Part shown: piece after piece, positions 1-9,337 of the stretch | How positions within the stretch are numbered: position 1 is the first letter of the stretch | Layout: the number at the start of each line of letters is the position of its first letter | NCBI GenBank assembly: GCA_002887195.1 | Contig: PJAB01000314.1 | Coordinates: 1 to 29,943, forward strand | Source of the DNA: Chrysochromulina parva | Lineage: Eukaryota > Haptophyta > Prymnesiales > Chrysochromulinaceae | Direction: 5' to 3' | DNA length: 29,943 nt | The notes under the pieces: model-generated | Database searches by the model: none | Seen by the model: the letters and a program-made list of their open reading frames with translations, nothing else | Told to the model about the DNA's origin: nothing | Position numbers and translations under genes: made by a program

Positions 1-995
1 GCGGTCGAGGTCGACGTACTGGAACGCCTTGAACATGTCCGAGAAGCGGCTGTTGAGCGCGTTCGACGCGGATTGCACAAACCCCGACTTCTTGAGCTTC
101 GCCTTGTCGGGCTTTGGCTTCGCCGCGGGCTCGTGCACAACCTCGGGCTCGGCATACGCGGCGGCGTCGTAGTGGCCGCCCATCTCCTCCGCCGGGTCCG
201 AGTACTGCTCGGCCTGGTGCAGCGAGCGGCTCGACTGCGCGCGCATCGTCGAGGCTTCGAGCTTGGTCTGTGTGAGCTGCTGGAACTCGGTGGCTCGCAG
301 GTCAGCTGCTGTAAAGATCTGGCGAACGCGCGAGGCGCGCTGACCCTGCTTAGCCATGAGCAACCCAACGCTTGCCGACGATTTCATGTTGCTGCTGAAG
401 CCCCGCGGTGGCGGCGGCCCGTGGAAGCCCGGGGGGATTCGGAAGCCCTGCGGATGTGGCGGACGAAGCAGCAATGACTGCTGACTGGAGGAGATCGACA
501 TGCCGGGCATGGCGCCACGAAGCGAGCCTGATGATGTCGCGACTCGCAGCAGCGGAGGCAACGACGACACACTCGCGTTGTAGGGGAACGACGTCGGCGT
601 TCGCGACAGTGTGCTGTACTTTTGAGTCTTCTTCTCGATTGCGTCGCAGAATAGAAACCAGTTGAAGCGCCCGCCGATGGTGAACTGAGTGACGACAGCG
701 TTTGGATCCGTGAACGTGAGGCCTGCGACCTTGAAGCATCCGGCCACCTTGAACGGCGCGAGGTAGCCACTCATCTGCGCATCACATTTGACAGCGAGTG
801 TCACGGCAAGGCTCAGGCCACGAGCCGAGCCTCATCGACGCTGCTCAAGGGCTCAGTCGAGTGTGCATGTCCATGTGGTGATGGGGGCTGACTCGAGGCG
901 CAAAGCAGCTGTACCTGTGGGTCCTCACGGAGGAAGGCGCCCCGCATTTTCGATGCGGCATCGTGGATGGCTTGGCGTATTGCGAGAGGGTCCAT
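1..995 (-). CDS. Putative EF-hand protein, 5' part, two exons, runs off the window
   Basis: Two exons on the minus strand: exon 1 is 995-915 (27 codons from ATG at 995) and exon 2 is 774 to beyond position 1, giving at least 285 residues. Exon 1 starts MDPLAIRQAIHD. Exon 2 starts MSGYLAPFKVAG, and its most conserved-looking stretch includes FTIGGRFNWFLFCDAIEK. A Pro/Ser-rich linker follows, then a basic segment with KPKPDKAKLKK. The last visible residues, FSDMFKAFQYVDLDR, look like the entering helix and first Asp ligands of an EF-hand, so calcium-binding loops probably lie beyond the window. The frame stays open to position 1. The exon join keeps phase 0. EF-hand identity is inferred from this one partial motif; a flagellar or cytoskeletal role is a guess from the neighbours. 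An alternative start is the in-frame ATG at 774 with no upstream exon. Confidence 0.7.
775..914 (-). other. Intron 1 of the EF-hand gene (140 nt)
   Basis: On the minus strand CAG|GTACAG at 914 is joined to GCGCAG|ATG at 775. The 140-nt length (3n+2) reconciles the frame of exon 1 (995-915) with that of exon 2 (from 774); read without splicing, the exon 1 frame hits a stop near 813. A GTGAC branch-point-like motif lies about 30 nt before the acceptor. Inferred, not proven. Confidence 0.55.
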
Positions 996-1590
996 AGCAA
1001 TGGAAGAGGGTTGGACTTGAAACGGGACAGATGTGCCTTTTGTTGAGGTTTTGTGAAACCGCACGTCGGAACGGCATGCATTGATTAACCTGAGCCACGC
1101 ACCACAGAGCACCCGCGAGACCAGCAGTTGATTTTATCGATGCCGGAACTGCTCTTAGTACGCCTCAGAGAGCTGACGGAGATTATTCTGCGTTTACCAG
1201 TGTATACGTTTCGGCTTTCGCTCACCGACGTACTAATACTTCTGTCTATCGTCTGCCCACACCACATAATGTGCGCACATAGGGGCAGGCTTGGCCTTCA
1301 AGCGCGAGGCGTCGCGAGACGCGACGGCCGGCGCTCCGCACACCCACACGCACGCGTGGTCCCCACGATCGTCGCATGAGCCCCCCTCACACGACGAGGA
1401 CACACGAGACATGATGCACGAGAGACGAGACAGTGGTGCCGCAGACCTATGCGCAACCCGACGACGCGCACCGAACATCCCCCCGTCAAACCCACATCTC
1501 GCATGAATCTCGCACACCCACGTGCCCTCACGTCGCGAGTGGGGAACTCCGTTGTGCGTTGATCTCCGCGTGGTGTCTCCCGAAGGCAGA
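996..1590. other. Intergenic spacer, no gene recognised
   Basis: About 595 bp between the start of the EF-hand gene and the stop of the coiled-coil gene, both on the minus strand. It should hold the promoter of the former and the 3' UTR of the latter. Base composition around 1090-1260 is clearly less GC-rich than the coding regions. I see CA-rich stretches near 1330-1360 but no RNA gene and no convincing reading frame. Confidence 0.5.
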
Positions 1591-2997
1591 TCATCCCATG
1601 CGCCATCTCCTCAACTCGCTGAGCCGTGCCACCGCGGTCTCCGCCGCCGCACTGCTGCCGCTATTCCTATTGCTGCCATTGCTGCCGCTGGTGCATGCAG
1701 AGCACGTGAGCACCGAGCCGGGTGGCACACCCGGAGGCACGACTACCTTGACCTCATCGCCCCCGGGCACTGCGACGAAGAGCGTGTCTCCCGAGGCAGC
1801 ATCCAAGGGCACCACCACCTCAAAAATGGTCGACACTAGCGCCCTCCGACTCCAGCCGTTGCCGGAGAGTCCTTGGGCTGCGAGGGAGGCACGGGCGGCG
1901 GCTTCCTCCTCATCCTCATCGCCCTCCTGATCAGCAGTCGACACATTCACATTCACAGTCGATGGCTCCTCCGCCTTGTCCGACTTCATCTGCCACGCTG
2001 GTCGCAACTCGGGCTGCGGCGACGACGACGTGGCAGGTGAGGACCGCTGACCATTAGCATGCAAGAGTGGTGACCGCCGACCATTTGCATGCAAGGCTGA
2101 GGACCGCCGACCATTTGCTTGCAAGGGTGCGGACCGCCGACAGTTTGCATGCAAGGGCCGCGGGTGGGCAGAGCCCTTGGGATGCCAAAGGTCAGCTTCG
2201 TACTCTCGAAGCCGCTGCTGCCTCTGCCGCTCCTGCCAGTCCACGCCCGAGACGGCGTCCGAGGCGGCGGGGGCGACGTCCGAGACGTCGTCCTCATCCT
2301 CATCGTCGCCTTGCTCGCCGCAACCCTCGACATCGGAGACGCCGTCGTCGCCTTTCCCGCCACAACTGGTGTTGTCTCGTGCGGCGCCGTTCGCCAAGGG
2401 AGCCACGTTAGACGCACACAGGTGCGGCCGCGTCGCCGTGCGTATCGCGTCACGGAAGCCAGCGAGAGGCTCGCCGAGGCCACGCACGCTCCCGATCAGG
2501 TCCTCAGTCTGCGCCACCGATGCGTTGAAAGCGCGAACGGCTGCTTCGAAGTTCGCTCGCATCACCTGCGCTGGTTCGCAGCCCGCTGCGAGGCCATGCG
2601 AGGTCTCGATCCGCGGGGCGGCGCCCTCCGTCTCCTGTGCTTGCAGAAGTAGCGAGCAAACGGCTGCGATGAGCGCCTCGCCCTGCTGGGCCACATGCAG
2701 AAGAGTGAGCTCCAAGGCGTGCTCCTTCTCACGCCGCCGGTCAGTATCTGCGCGCAGCATGGCAAGTTCGTCACACTTCTGCAAGTTCTGCTCGCGCAGC
2801 ACCTGAAGCTCCGCTTCGAGAGATGCCTGCTTAGCCTCGGATGATTCCTGCTTGGCCCGGTGCTGTGTCTCGGCGTTGCGCAGCTTCTCGAGCTGCGATT
2901 CTAGGCCGGCCGCCCGTTCGCGTTCGGAGACCTGCGACAGCATCAACGAAGCCACGAGCGCCTGTGTGGCTCCTTTGACGTCATCGCCAGCTCCCAT
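1591..2997 (-). CDS. Coiled-coil protein with a VPxGxxPG-type C-terminal motif
   Basis: 468 residues from ATG at 2997 (MGAGDDVKGATQ). The frame stays open upstream to about 3150 without another ATG, so an extra 5' exon is possible. Residues about 15-110 form a Glu/Gln/Lys/Arg-rich coiled coil. An acidic stretch (GDDEDEDDVSDV) follows, then a basic Arg/Ser segment made of four copies of a 10-residue unit of the type LHANGRRSSP. Near the C terminus the segment FEVVVPLDAASGDTLFVAV followed by VKVVVPPGVPPGSVL has the alternating VP-G-PG pattern that recurs in uncharacterised plant and protist proteins. No enzyme motif is visible. It is head-to-head with the desaturase gene. Real coding sequence is supported by the long open frame and by the motif, not by a family assignment. 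Confidence 0.72.
   Translation of the reverse strand: MGAGDDVKGATQALVASLMLSQVSERERAAGLESQLEKLRNAETQHRAKQESSEAKQASLEAELQVLREQNLQKCDELAMLRADTDRRREKEHALELTLLHVAQQGEALIAAVCSLLLQAQETEGAAPRIETSHGLAAGCEPAQVMRANFEAAVRAFNASVAQTEDLIGSVRGLGEPLAGFRDAIRTATRPHLCASNVAPLANGAARDNTSCGGKGDDGVSDVEGCGEQGDDEDEDDVSDVAPAASDAVSGVDWQERQRQQRLREYEADLWHPKGSAHPRPLHANCRRSAPLQANGRRSSALHANGRRSPLLHANGQRSSPATSSSPQPELRPAWQMKSDKAEEPSTVNVNVSTADQEGDEDEEEAAARASLAAQGLSGNGWSRRALVSTIFEVVVPLDAASGDTLFVAVPGGDEVKVVVPPGVPPGSVLTCSACTSGSNGSNRNSGSSAAAETAVARLSELRRWRMG
2041..2160 (-). repeat. 4 x 30-nt tandem repeat in coding sequence
   Basis: Four adjoining 30-nt units (2041-2070, 2071-2100, 2101-2130, 2131-2160), each containing on the plus strand a form of GACCGCCGACCATTTGCATG. 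On the minus strand each encodes a 10-residue Arg/Ser-rich unit with the core HANGRRS. The unit keeps the frame and has diverged by point changes, so it is an expanded protein repeat. There are no spacers. Confidence 0.9.
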
Positions 2998-3242
2998 CCC
3001 TGTTTCCTTCTGAGGCGTGTCAGCCACGCCATTGCGAGGAGAGCCGCGTCGGGCGCCCGGGGGAGCGCGCCTTCGTAAGCGTTCATTCGACGTCGCCGCA
3101 TCAAACACCTCGCCGCCCTCGAGGGTGGGAACAGTCGTCGTTTGCTCGGGGACTCATTGCGGGCAATGTTCACAGGATTTCCGAGATGTGAAAGAGAATC
3201 CGTAATCCGCATCAGATCGCCGTCCGATCTGCGCTGAGCATC
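2998..3242. promoter_or_regulatory. Divergent promoter, coiled-coil gene / desaturase
   Basis: 245 bp separate the ATG of the minus-strand coiled-coil gene (2997) from the ATG of the desaturase (3243). Both 5' UTRs and core promoters must fit here unless an upstream exon exists. No TATA box is evident. Confidence 0.45.
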
Positions 3243-4502
3243 ATGGGCATGGATATGGAGACCAAGGAGTCAAAGAAAAAGGTAGCGGCGAAGCCTTGGA
3301 CGCAGATCCATGGGCGTGTAGTAGATGTCAAGGAGTTCCGTCATCCCGGGGGCAACATCCTCGATAACTTCCACGGCATGGACGCCACGACCGCCTTTGA
3401 GGCCTTCCACGGCCACAGCAAGAAGGCGACGCTGATGCTCAACTCACTGCCGACGCTGCCCGAGCGGCCCGACATGCCACCCCAGCCGATGGAGCACGTC
3501 ACTGCGATGACGGAGATGCTCGCTTCGTGGCGTGCGCGCGGCCTCTACGAGCCGCGGCCTCTCGCTTCGACCTCATATGCCCTGGTCGTCGTGGCGGCGA
3601 TCGTGTCGGCGGTCGTGTTCGCGCCGCTCGCGCCGGTGTGCTGCGGCCTCCTTCTCGGCACCGCGTGGGCGCACTGCGGCTTCCTGCAGCACATGGGCGG
3701 TCACCGCGAGCTCGGCAAGGTGTCACTCGTGTGGCAGCACTTTTTCGAGGGCCTGCTCAAGGGTGGCTCGGCCTCGTGGTGGCGCAACCGCCACAACAAG
3801 CACCACGCGAAGACGAACGTGCTCGGCGAGGACGGCGACCTGCGCACGACGCCCTTCTTTGCGTGGGACACGACCCTCGCCAAGCAGGTGCCCGATTGGT
3901 CGCTGCGCACACAAGCATTCACTTTCCTTCCCGCGCTCGGCGCCTACGTCTTCATCTTCGCGTTCACAGTGCGTAAGTATGCGGTGGTCAAGCAGCTGTG
4001 GCACGAGGTGGCGCTGATGCTCGCCCACTACGCGATCTTCATCACGGGTCTCTTCAAGGTGGGTTGCACGCTCAGCCAGGCCCTGACCGTCTACTGCACC
4101 GCGTACGCCTTCCAGGGCGTGTACCTCGGCTTCTTCTTTGGCCTGTCGCACTTTGCTGTCGAGCGCCTGCCCTCGACGGCCACGTGGCTTGAGTCGTCGA
4201 TGATCGGCACCGTCGACTGGGCGGGCTCGTCGGCGTTCGCGGGGTACATCTCGGGCTTCCTCAACGTCCAGATCGAGCACCACATGGCGCCTCAGATGCC
4301 CATGGAGAACCTTCGCCAAATCCGCGGGGACTGCAAGGCGCTCGCCAAAAAGTTCAATCTGCCGTTCCGCGAGATGAGCTTCGTGGCCGCCGTCAAGCTC
4401 ATGATGTATGGCCTGTACAAGACCGGGCGCGACGAGCTTGCGCTGCGCAAATCGTACACCGCAGCCGCCGCTGCCGTTCTCGACAAGCTGCATGCCGACT
4501 GA
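3243..4502 (+). CDS. Cytochrome b5-fused front-end fatty acid desaturase
   Basis: A 419-residue intronless frame, the usual length for front-end (delta-5/6/8-type) desaturases. These insert a double bond between an existing one and the carboxyl end of a fatty acid, normally in the ER membrane, using the fused cytochrome b5 as electron donor. The N-terminal b5 domain carries the heme motif HPGG at residues 34-37. Three histidine boxes follow: HMGGH at 150-154, HNKHH at 184-188, and QIEHH at 343-347, where Gln replaces the first His, the hallmark of front-end enzymes. Hydrophobic segments lie near 111-145, 225-242 and 255-303. The start fits the family because the b5 domain begins soon after a short Lys-rich leader. 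Regiospecificity cannot be read from sequence; delta-6 or delta-5 seems most likely. A role in long-chain PUFA synthesis follows from family knowledge. Confidence 0.95.
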   Translation: MGMDMETKESKKKVAAKPWTQIHGRVVDVKEFRHPGGNILDNFHGMDATTAFEAFHGHSKKATLMLNSLPTLPERPDMPPQPMEHVTAMTEMLASWRARGLYEPRPLASTSYALVVVAAIVSAVVFAPLAPVCCGLLLGTAWAHCGFLQHMGGHRELGKVSLVWQHFFEGLLKGGSASWWRNRHNKHHAKTNVLGEDGDLRTTPFFAWDTTLAKQVPDWSLRTQAFTFLPALGAYVFIFAFTVRKYAVVKQLWHEVALMLAHYAIFITGLFKVGCTLSQALTVYCTAYAFQGVYLGFFFGLSHFAVERLPSTATWLESSMIGTVDWAGSSAFAGYISGFLNVQIEHHMAPQMPMENLRQIRGDCKALAKKFNLPFREMSFVAAVKLMMYGLYKTGRDELALRKSYTAAAAAVLDKLHAD

Positions 4503-5289
4503 TGGTCTTTCGCGCGCGGGGAAGGGTTGAGCGACTGGCTACTACGTGTGTGGCAAGGTCGCGGCCACAGGGCGCGCCGCGAGAGGCGGCGCTCTACGTA
4601 TGCATCGGCGGATGGGCACTCGTTGAAATCCTTCGTCGCGGCGCGCGCAGCGCCAGAGATGCGACTCTGACAGTCTAGGTGGAGCGGGTCGACGCGCGTC
4701 CGTCGGCACCAGCCTGAGTGTGGATATCATCTGAGCTCTACACGTATCCAACGAATTTCTAAATCGTAAAGGTCTTTCGAATTTCGCGATTTCCAAGAAT
4801 CGTGTAGCGCAGGCGCGTGCTCCGTGTGCAGGCGTCGTCCGTCGATTCGATGGTCTCGATATTACGTTTAATTTCAATTCGCCGCGCCGCCCGGACAACC
4901 CGGCCGACGGCGTGGTCCGGACCGGCGCGCCGGGCGGGGTAAAGCCGGGCGGGAGGGGCCCGCACATGACGGCACCCCGGGACATGGCGCAAAATTTCTC
5001 ACCGTTACGCGGCATTATTTTGGTGAGGCATCATGCGTCGCCGTGTGAGGCTTTCCGGATCAGCCGCCATCTCATCGAATTCGATCTCGAGGTCGGAGCG
5101 CTCGCCCCCTGATGGCTCGCCCCGCGTGCCGTGCTGATGCGGCGCGTTCGCGTATCGCTTGAGGTCTTCTCGCTTCTAATCGCACCGGGTCGAGTGCGCA
5201 ACAGTGTAGCTGCTACGTACCAGCCCAGCCCCGATAGGCGGCCAGGGTCGAAACCGGTGCTCGCAGGGCCGGTGCCCGCGCCGATCGGC
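4503..5289. other. Convergent intergenic region, no gene recognised
   Basis: 787 bp between the desaturase stop (plus) and the SAP-gene stop (minus); it should hold two 3' UTRs. The stretch 4735-4870 is AT-richer than its surroundings, and 4880-4960 is extremely GC-rich with CCGG-type short inverted repeats. Several short open frames exist on both strands, but none has a motif or consistent third-position GC. No tRNA-like structure was found. Confidence 0.5.
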
Positions 5290-6035
5290 TTACTTCCAAG
5301 CCAGGCTCGAGGGATCCCAGCTCTTGAATTGCTGACGGCCCATGAGCATCGCCGTGGAGAGGCGTTCGCGCAGCTCAGCCTTGAGACCCGTCGTCGAGAG
5401 GCCGTAGCTGAGAAGGCGCACCCGGAGCTCGCGCAGGCTCAGATCGGGGTCGAGGAACTCGGGCTGCGACGGCACGAGGTCCGCCGCAGCAGCCGGCGCC
5501 GCAGATGCTGCCGGCGCTGCAGCAGCAAGAGCAGGCGTCACCTTGGCTGCATTGAGCTTGGCAACCCTGTTCCGACGGTGGATGGCAAAAAGTCTCGTCA
5601 GCGAGGAATCGCAGCATGCAAGGGCTGTAGCTGCACGCGCGCGCACCAGTACGCCGCCACCTTCTGCAGCGCCATTTCCGCCTCGAGCTTGGACCGTGCA
5701 AGCTCTGCCTCCAGCGCTGCGCTCTTGGCCTTCTCGGCCTCGAGCTGGGCGATGAGAGAGGCCGTACCGGCCGCCGGCCCGATGGCGGGCTGCGACATGT
5801 CGAGAAGCGCACGCTCGCGCGCCTCAAACTCCTCCAGCTCGCTCAGACGCGAAGCAAGCTCAGCCTCGAGGCGTGCGCGCTTGTTTGCATAGAACGAGTC
5901 GCTCATCGCCTGCAGGAGCGAGCCGCTATCGGTCGCGGAGACGATGCGCACGCGCGACGCGGCCGACGCGACAAGAGGGCGCACCGCCGGCGCATAGGCA
6001 GCCGCGAAGCCAAGCAACGCGAACAGCGGCGTCAT
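5290..6035 (-). CDS. Plastid-targeted coiled-coil protein with C-terminal SAP domain
   Basis: Two exons, 6035-5647 and 5566-5290, total 666 nt and encode 221 residues; the splice restores one frame. The N terminus, MTPLFALLGFAAAYAPAV, looks like a signal peptide and is followed by a Ser/Ala/Arg-rich transit-like stretch, a bipartite leader expected for a secondary plastid. Residues about 45-130 are a Glu/Ala/Leu-rich coiled coil. An Ala/Pro linker leads to a SAP motif (LSLRELRVRLLSYGLSTTGL, then KAELRERLSTAM), a helix-turn-helix that in other proteins binds DNA or RNA. Ending in SLAWK, it has no catalytic motif. Plastid SAP proteins are known among transcription and RNA factors, so a plastid nucleoid or RNA role is a reasonable inference. 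Targeting is predicted by eye only. Confidence 0.82.
5567..5646 (-). other. Intron of the SAP gene (80 nt, GTGCGC donor)
   Basis: On the minus strand the donor is CTG|GTGCGC at 5646 and the acceptor GGAACAG|GG at 5567. Removing 80 nt joins phase-2 exon ends into a TGG codon and links the coiled-coil frame to the SAP frame. Without splicing the first frame ends at a stop near 5598. Sequence inference only. Confidence 0.75.
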
Positions 6036-6413
6036 CTTCGTTCTCCGTGCACTCGGAGCCTCTGGGATTCACAGAGCGAAAAAGGACATCTTGTCTAACA
6101 CTCATCAGACAGAGGGAGGCCAGCCAGCCAGATAGACGTGTTTCCGGGTCAACGCAGCGGAAAGAAAACCGAATCGGCGATGCATTCTCCAGCCCGCGCA
6201 TCCGGAAGGAGCTCAAGCGCAGTGCTCTGCGTCTGCCAGTCTCTCGCAGCTCACCGCCCGCCTGGCCCTGCAAAATCTCTGCGCCCCCCCTCTCTGGTCT
6301 GGCCCACGCAGGTGCTCTGTGCGGACACAGAGAGTGTGAGCGCTTTCAACCCACAAACGTGCTACGCATATGCCACTCAAGCCGGCGAAAACGCGTGCCT
6401 AACGGCTTTGAGA
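6036..6413. other. Intergenic spacer, nothing recognised
   Basis: 378 bp between the start of the SAP gene and the stop of the next minus-strand gene. It presumably holds the SAP-gene promoter and the 3' UTR of the neighbour. No motif, repeat or RNA gene stands out. Confidence 0.45.
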
Positions 6414-6974
6414 TTACCTGAAGCGCGTCGTCTCTAGGATGACCTGCTTTGGTGTCTTGTCCCAGTATTCCCTGTACGCAGTGATAAGGCCACTCTGTGG
6501 GTCGCGTGTGAGCTCGCAGCGGCCCGTGACGGTCACAATGGGCTGAAACGGGATGCGGAAGCAGAGATCCTCGTCGAATTTGAACGTGATCTTGGTGGTG
6601 GTAGCCTCGACGTCCCCAACGAGGCGGACCTGCGACTTTTCAGGCACGAAGAGAGCAGAGGTGCCCTTGATGAACTTGGGCAGTGTGTACGTATCGATCT
6701 CATCGGTGAAGAGCGTAGATTCATCGTAGACCTCGCGTGTGAAGTCGGCCGTCGCGAGGAACTGGCGATCCACTAGATCGCTTTTAACGATCTCGGCCAA
6801 TTTCTCCGGAGAGAGGTTGCGGAGCTTCTCGCCGACGACAGGCGCTTCGATCGCTGCTGATCGGATGGCTACCGATGGCAGAAGCGTAGCTCCGAAGACT
6901 GCAGCGCGGCGGCTCACTGACGGGCCCGTTGAGAGTGCGAGAACAGCGAGTGGCATGGAGAGCGCCGACGTCAT
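6414..6974 (-). CDS. Plastid-targeted NTF2/SnoaL-like protein
   Basis: 186 residues from ATG at 6974. The frame extends upstream to another ATG at 7190, but the leader begins at MTSALSMPLAVLALSTG, a signal peptide, followed by SRRAAVFGATLLPSVA. This second stretch is a transit region ending in a twin-arginine-plus-hydrophobic segment, as in thylakoid-lumen proteins. The mature part starts LSPEKLAEIVKSDLVDRQFL and contains DFTREVYDESTLFTDEIDTY, the helix and tyrosine-rich opening of an NTF2-like/SnoaL-like cone fold of the kind found in uncharacterised plastid proteins (DUF2358-like). The usual C-terminal strand GLITAYREYWD is present. No catalytic function can be assigned. It is head-to-head with the Sfi1-like gene. 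Confidence 0.82.
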   Translation of the reverse strand: MTSALSMPLAVLALSTGPSVSRRAAVFGATLLPSVAIRSAAIEAPVVGEKLRNLSPEKLAEIVKSDLVDRQFLATADFTREVYDESTLFTDEIDTYTLPKFIKGTSALFVPEKSQVRLVGDVEATTTKITFKFDEDLCFRIPFQPIVTVTGRCELTRDPQSGLITAYREYWDKTPKQVILETTRFR

Positions 6975-7201
6975 CGTCAACGATCCGTTCACCGTGCACG
7001 GTCCGTCGCCGCTCGCCTGAAGTCCCGAGCGAGCACCACGGAAGTCCTTGAGCCAATCATTACTGTACCGGTAGCCAAACTGGTGGTTTCGTTGACACGT
7101 GGTGGGCCGTCGCTTCTGAACCGTGAGCGTGAGAGCTTGCTTTACTGCCGCGCCGATGAACGGATCGCTGTGAATGTTGTAGCCCAGCAACTGGGTTCAC
7201 G
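6975..7201. promoter_or_regulatory. Divergent promoter with TACTGTACCGGTA element
   Basis: 227 bp separate the start codons of the plastid NTF2-like gene (6974, minus) and the coiled-coil gene (7202, plus). Near 7063 lies TACTGTACCGGTAGCC, which contains the palindrome TACCGGTA. A close relative, TACTGTACGGGTACCG, lies in the divergent spacer near 15725. Regulatory function is inferred from this recurrence only. Confidence 0.4.
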
Positions 7202-9337
7202 ATGGCGGTGGCGGCCTTGGTCGCCGAGGTGACCAAGGCGCGGGACGCGATTGCAGAAAAGGACGAAGCCCTCTTCCGTGCCAGCTCGGAACGTGATGCC
7301 ATTATTGAGCGCGCAAATACCCTACAGCTCATGCTCGGGGCCGACAAGGTAATCGGCGTATTCTCTCGCGCTGTGTGGGGCTCTGCCCTTGCCGCTCTGT
7401 GCCACTGGCGGCACGTTGTTGCAGGCCTCGACAGCGAAGATGACCGTAACACGGAACTTATCGCGCATCTGCGCACGGCAGACGAGTTGACTGCGGAGAC
7501 GTCCGCGAGGCTCGAGGCAGAGGAGGCACGTCGCAAAGAGGCCGAGCGGCTTGCCTTCGAGGAAGGCCGCCGCCGTCGCCGTGCCGAGGAGGCGCGCGCC
7601 GCGGCCGAGGCGGAGGCGCGGGAGGCGCGCGCCGCGGCCGAGGCGCGCTTGGACGAGGTGCGCGCCGCGGCGGAGGCGGAGGTGCAGCGGGCGCACGCGG
7701 CGGCAGAGGCGCAGAAGCAGCAGACGCACGCGACGGTCGACGAGCAGCTGCAGCAAGCGAGCGCACAGGTTGCCTCGAAGCTCGAGCGCATGCACGAGGT
7801 CGTGTGCGACACATTCTCCGTGGCGCTCGCGGCGCGTCGTGAGCAGCGCGCCTTGACGCACCTGCTCGGCACGTGGCGCCTGTTTGCGGCCACTGCACGC
7901 CATCGAGCCGCGCGCCTCCAGGCGGCTGCCGAGATGGCGGATGAGCGCACGCAGAGCGAAGCGAACGCGCGCTCGGCGGCCGAGGCGATAGCCGCGCAGC
8001 TGCGTGTCGCGCAGCGTGAGGCCTCCGAGGCGCAGCTGCTCGTGCTCGCTGCCCGCCAGCAGCGCGCTGAAGCTCTTGCCAAAGCAGCGGCCGAGGAGGA
8101 GCAGAGGCTCGAAAGTGTCGTCTTGGGCGAGCGGCGTGTCGCGCGGCACAGCCAGGTACTCGAGCAGCTCGGCGCCGTCTTGGGCGCCGCGGCGGCCCAG
8201 CGTTGCCTTGGGGCCACCCTGCGCTTCTGGGCGGTGCTCGCGACGGCGCGCCGCGTGCGTGCGAAGATGGCGGGCTCTGCCGCAGCGGCGGAGAGCGAGC
8301 TGCGTGGAAGGCTAGAGGCGGCGGTGCGCGAGGCGGCGGCGCATGCGGGCGCGCTGGCCGAGGCGCGCGCCGAGAGCACGCACGCCGATGCGGCTGCCTC
8401 CGAGCGGCAGCGTGCGCTCAGCGCGCGTGCGTCGATCGAGCGTCTACGGACGTCCGTTGAGGCGCGCGGGCTGCTCTGTGGGGAGATCGACTATCTCGAG
8501 CGGGCGTTCACCAGGAGCGAGCACGCGCGCTACGCCGGTGCCGACAGCTTTGCCGAACGCGAGTGGCGCCTCCGGCAGCAGGCGGACCTGCAGGCGAGCT
8601 TGAGTCACTGGTCACACCTTGTCAGCCGCCGACGGCACCGCGCACTAAGTGCGGATCTCGATCGCGCCCGACAGGCCGCCGCCGATGCCTCCGCTGGCCT
8701 CGTGCGACGCGCGGCGGTCGCCAGTCGCGCACGGACGCACTGGGCGCACGCGGTGGCCTACGGCGACGCGCGGCTCACCGCAGCGACGTCCTTCGGCGCG
8801 TGGCGCCACGTGGCGGTGGCGGCGCGGCGCGAGGCAGCTGCGGCGGCCGAGGCTTCCCAACGAGAGGCCCTCCAACAGCAGCTCAGTGAGTTGACGCGCC
8901 TGGCGGAGCGTCTGAGCGCGGAGCTGCAGCAGAGCCAGGCGACGCTTTCTGCACGCACCGAGGAGCTCGAAGCTGCCCGCGTAACCGCCGACGCGCGGGC
9001 CGACGCGAGTGAGTGCCGTGTGGCCGATCTCGAGCACGCGGCGACCCAAGCGGCGCTGGCGGCCTCCAAGGAGACACTCGAGCTGCGCATGCGGCTCGGG
9101 GCCGCGGAGCAGCAAGCGGCGCTGGAAGCTGCGCGAGCGCGCCGCGCGGAGGAGGTCAGCTCGCGTCTCGAAGAGGATGTGCGAGCAGCCGAGCTGCGTG
9201 CGTTGTGGAACAAGGAGCAGGCTGCGCAGCAGGCGTCGCTCATCCACGAGCAGCTGCACGAGACGATTGATCTTCTCGCGCCGAGTCCACGGCGCGCGCC
9301 GACGCGACGCGCGCATATGGATGCGGCGGACGAATAG
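7202..9337 (+). CDS. Long coiled-coil protein with Sfi1-like Trp motifs
   Basis: 711 residues in one exon. Most of the protein is Ala/Glu/Arg-rich heptad sequence, including a low-complexity stretch (residues about 115-175) with repeats of the type AEARAAAEA. Between coiled-coil blocks are short units with a Trp and following basic residues: ALCHWRHVVAG, LLGTWRLFAATARHR, TLRFWAVLATARRVR, SLSHWSHLVSRRRHR, ARTHWAHAVAY and SFGAWRHVAVAARRE. This pattern resembles the Sfi1 repeat that binds centrin at basal bodies and in algal flagellar roots, though spacing here is irregular and much wider than in true Sfi1. A basal-body or flagellar-root role is therefore a cautious inference. The ATG at 7202 is the first in frame. 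Confidence 0.85.
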   Translation: MAVAALVAEVTKARDAIAEKDEALFRASSERDAIIERANTLQLMLGADKVIGVFSRAVWGSALAALCHWRHVVAGLDSEDDRNTELIAHLRTADELTAETSARLEAEEARRKEAERLAFEEGRRRRRAEEARAAAEAEAREARAAAEARLDEVRAAAEAEVQRAHAAAEAQKQQTHATVDEQLQQASAQVASKLERMHEVVCDTFSVALAARREQRALTHLLGTWRLFAATARHRAARLQAAAEMADERTQSEANARSAAEAIAAQLRVAQREASEAQLLVLAARQQRAEALAKAAAEEEQRLESVVLGERRVARHSQVLEQLGAVLGAAAAQRCLGATLRFWAVLATARRVRAKMAGSAAAAESELRGRLEAAVREAAAHAGALAEARAESTHADAAASERQRALSARASIERLRTSVEARGLLCGEIDYLERAFTRSEHARYAGADSFAEREWRLRQQADLQASLSHWSHLVSRRRHRALSADLDRARQAAADASAGLVRRAAVASRARTHWAHAVAYGDARLTAATSFGAWRHVAVAARREAAAAAEASQREALQQQLSELTRLAERLSAELQQSQATLSARTEELEAARVTADARADASECRVADLEHAATQAALAASKETLELRMRLGAAEQQAALEAARARRAEEVSSRLEEDVRAAELRALWNKEQAAQQASLIHEQLHETIDLLAPSPRRAPTRRAHMDAADE

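Noticed and set aside
1433..1930. Plus-strand frame containing a signal-peptide-like stretch (MRHLLNSLSRATAVSAAALL)
   Set aside because: It is antisense to the C terminus of the coiled-coil gene, whose VPxGxxPG motif and long frame are better supported; the hydrophobic run is the complement of a Ser/Asn/Gly-rich tail.
2041..2160. Regular 30-nt repeats that superficially resemble a CRISPR array
   Set aside because: No spacers, the repeat is coding and keeps frame, and the genome is eukaryotic.
4503..5289. Possible tRNA or other RNA gene in the large convergent spacer
   Set aside because: No cloverleaf with T-arm and anticodon arm in correct spacing could be assembled on either strand.
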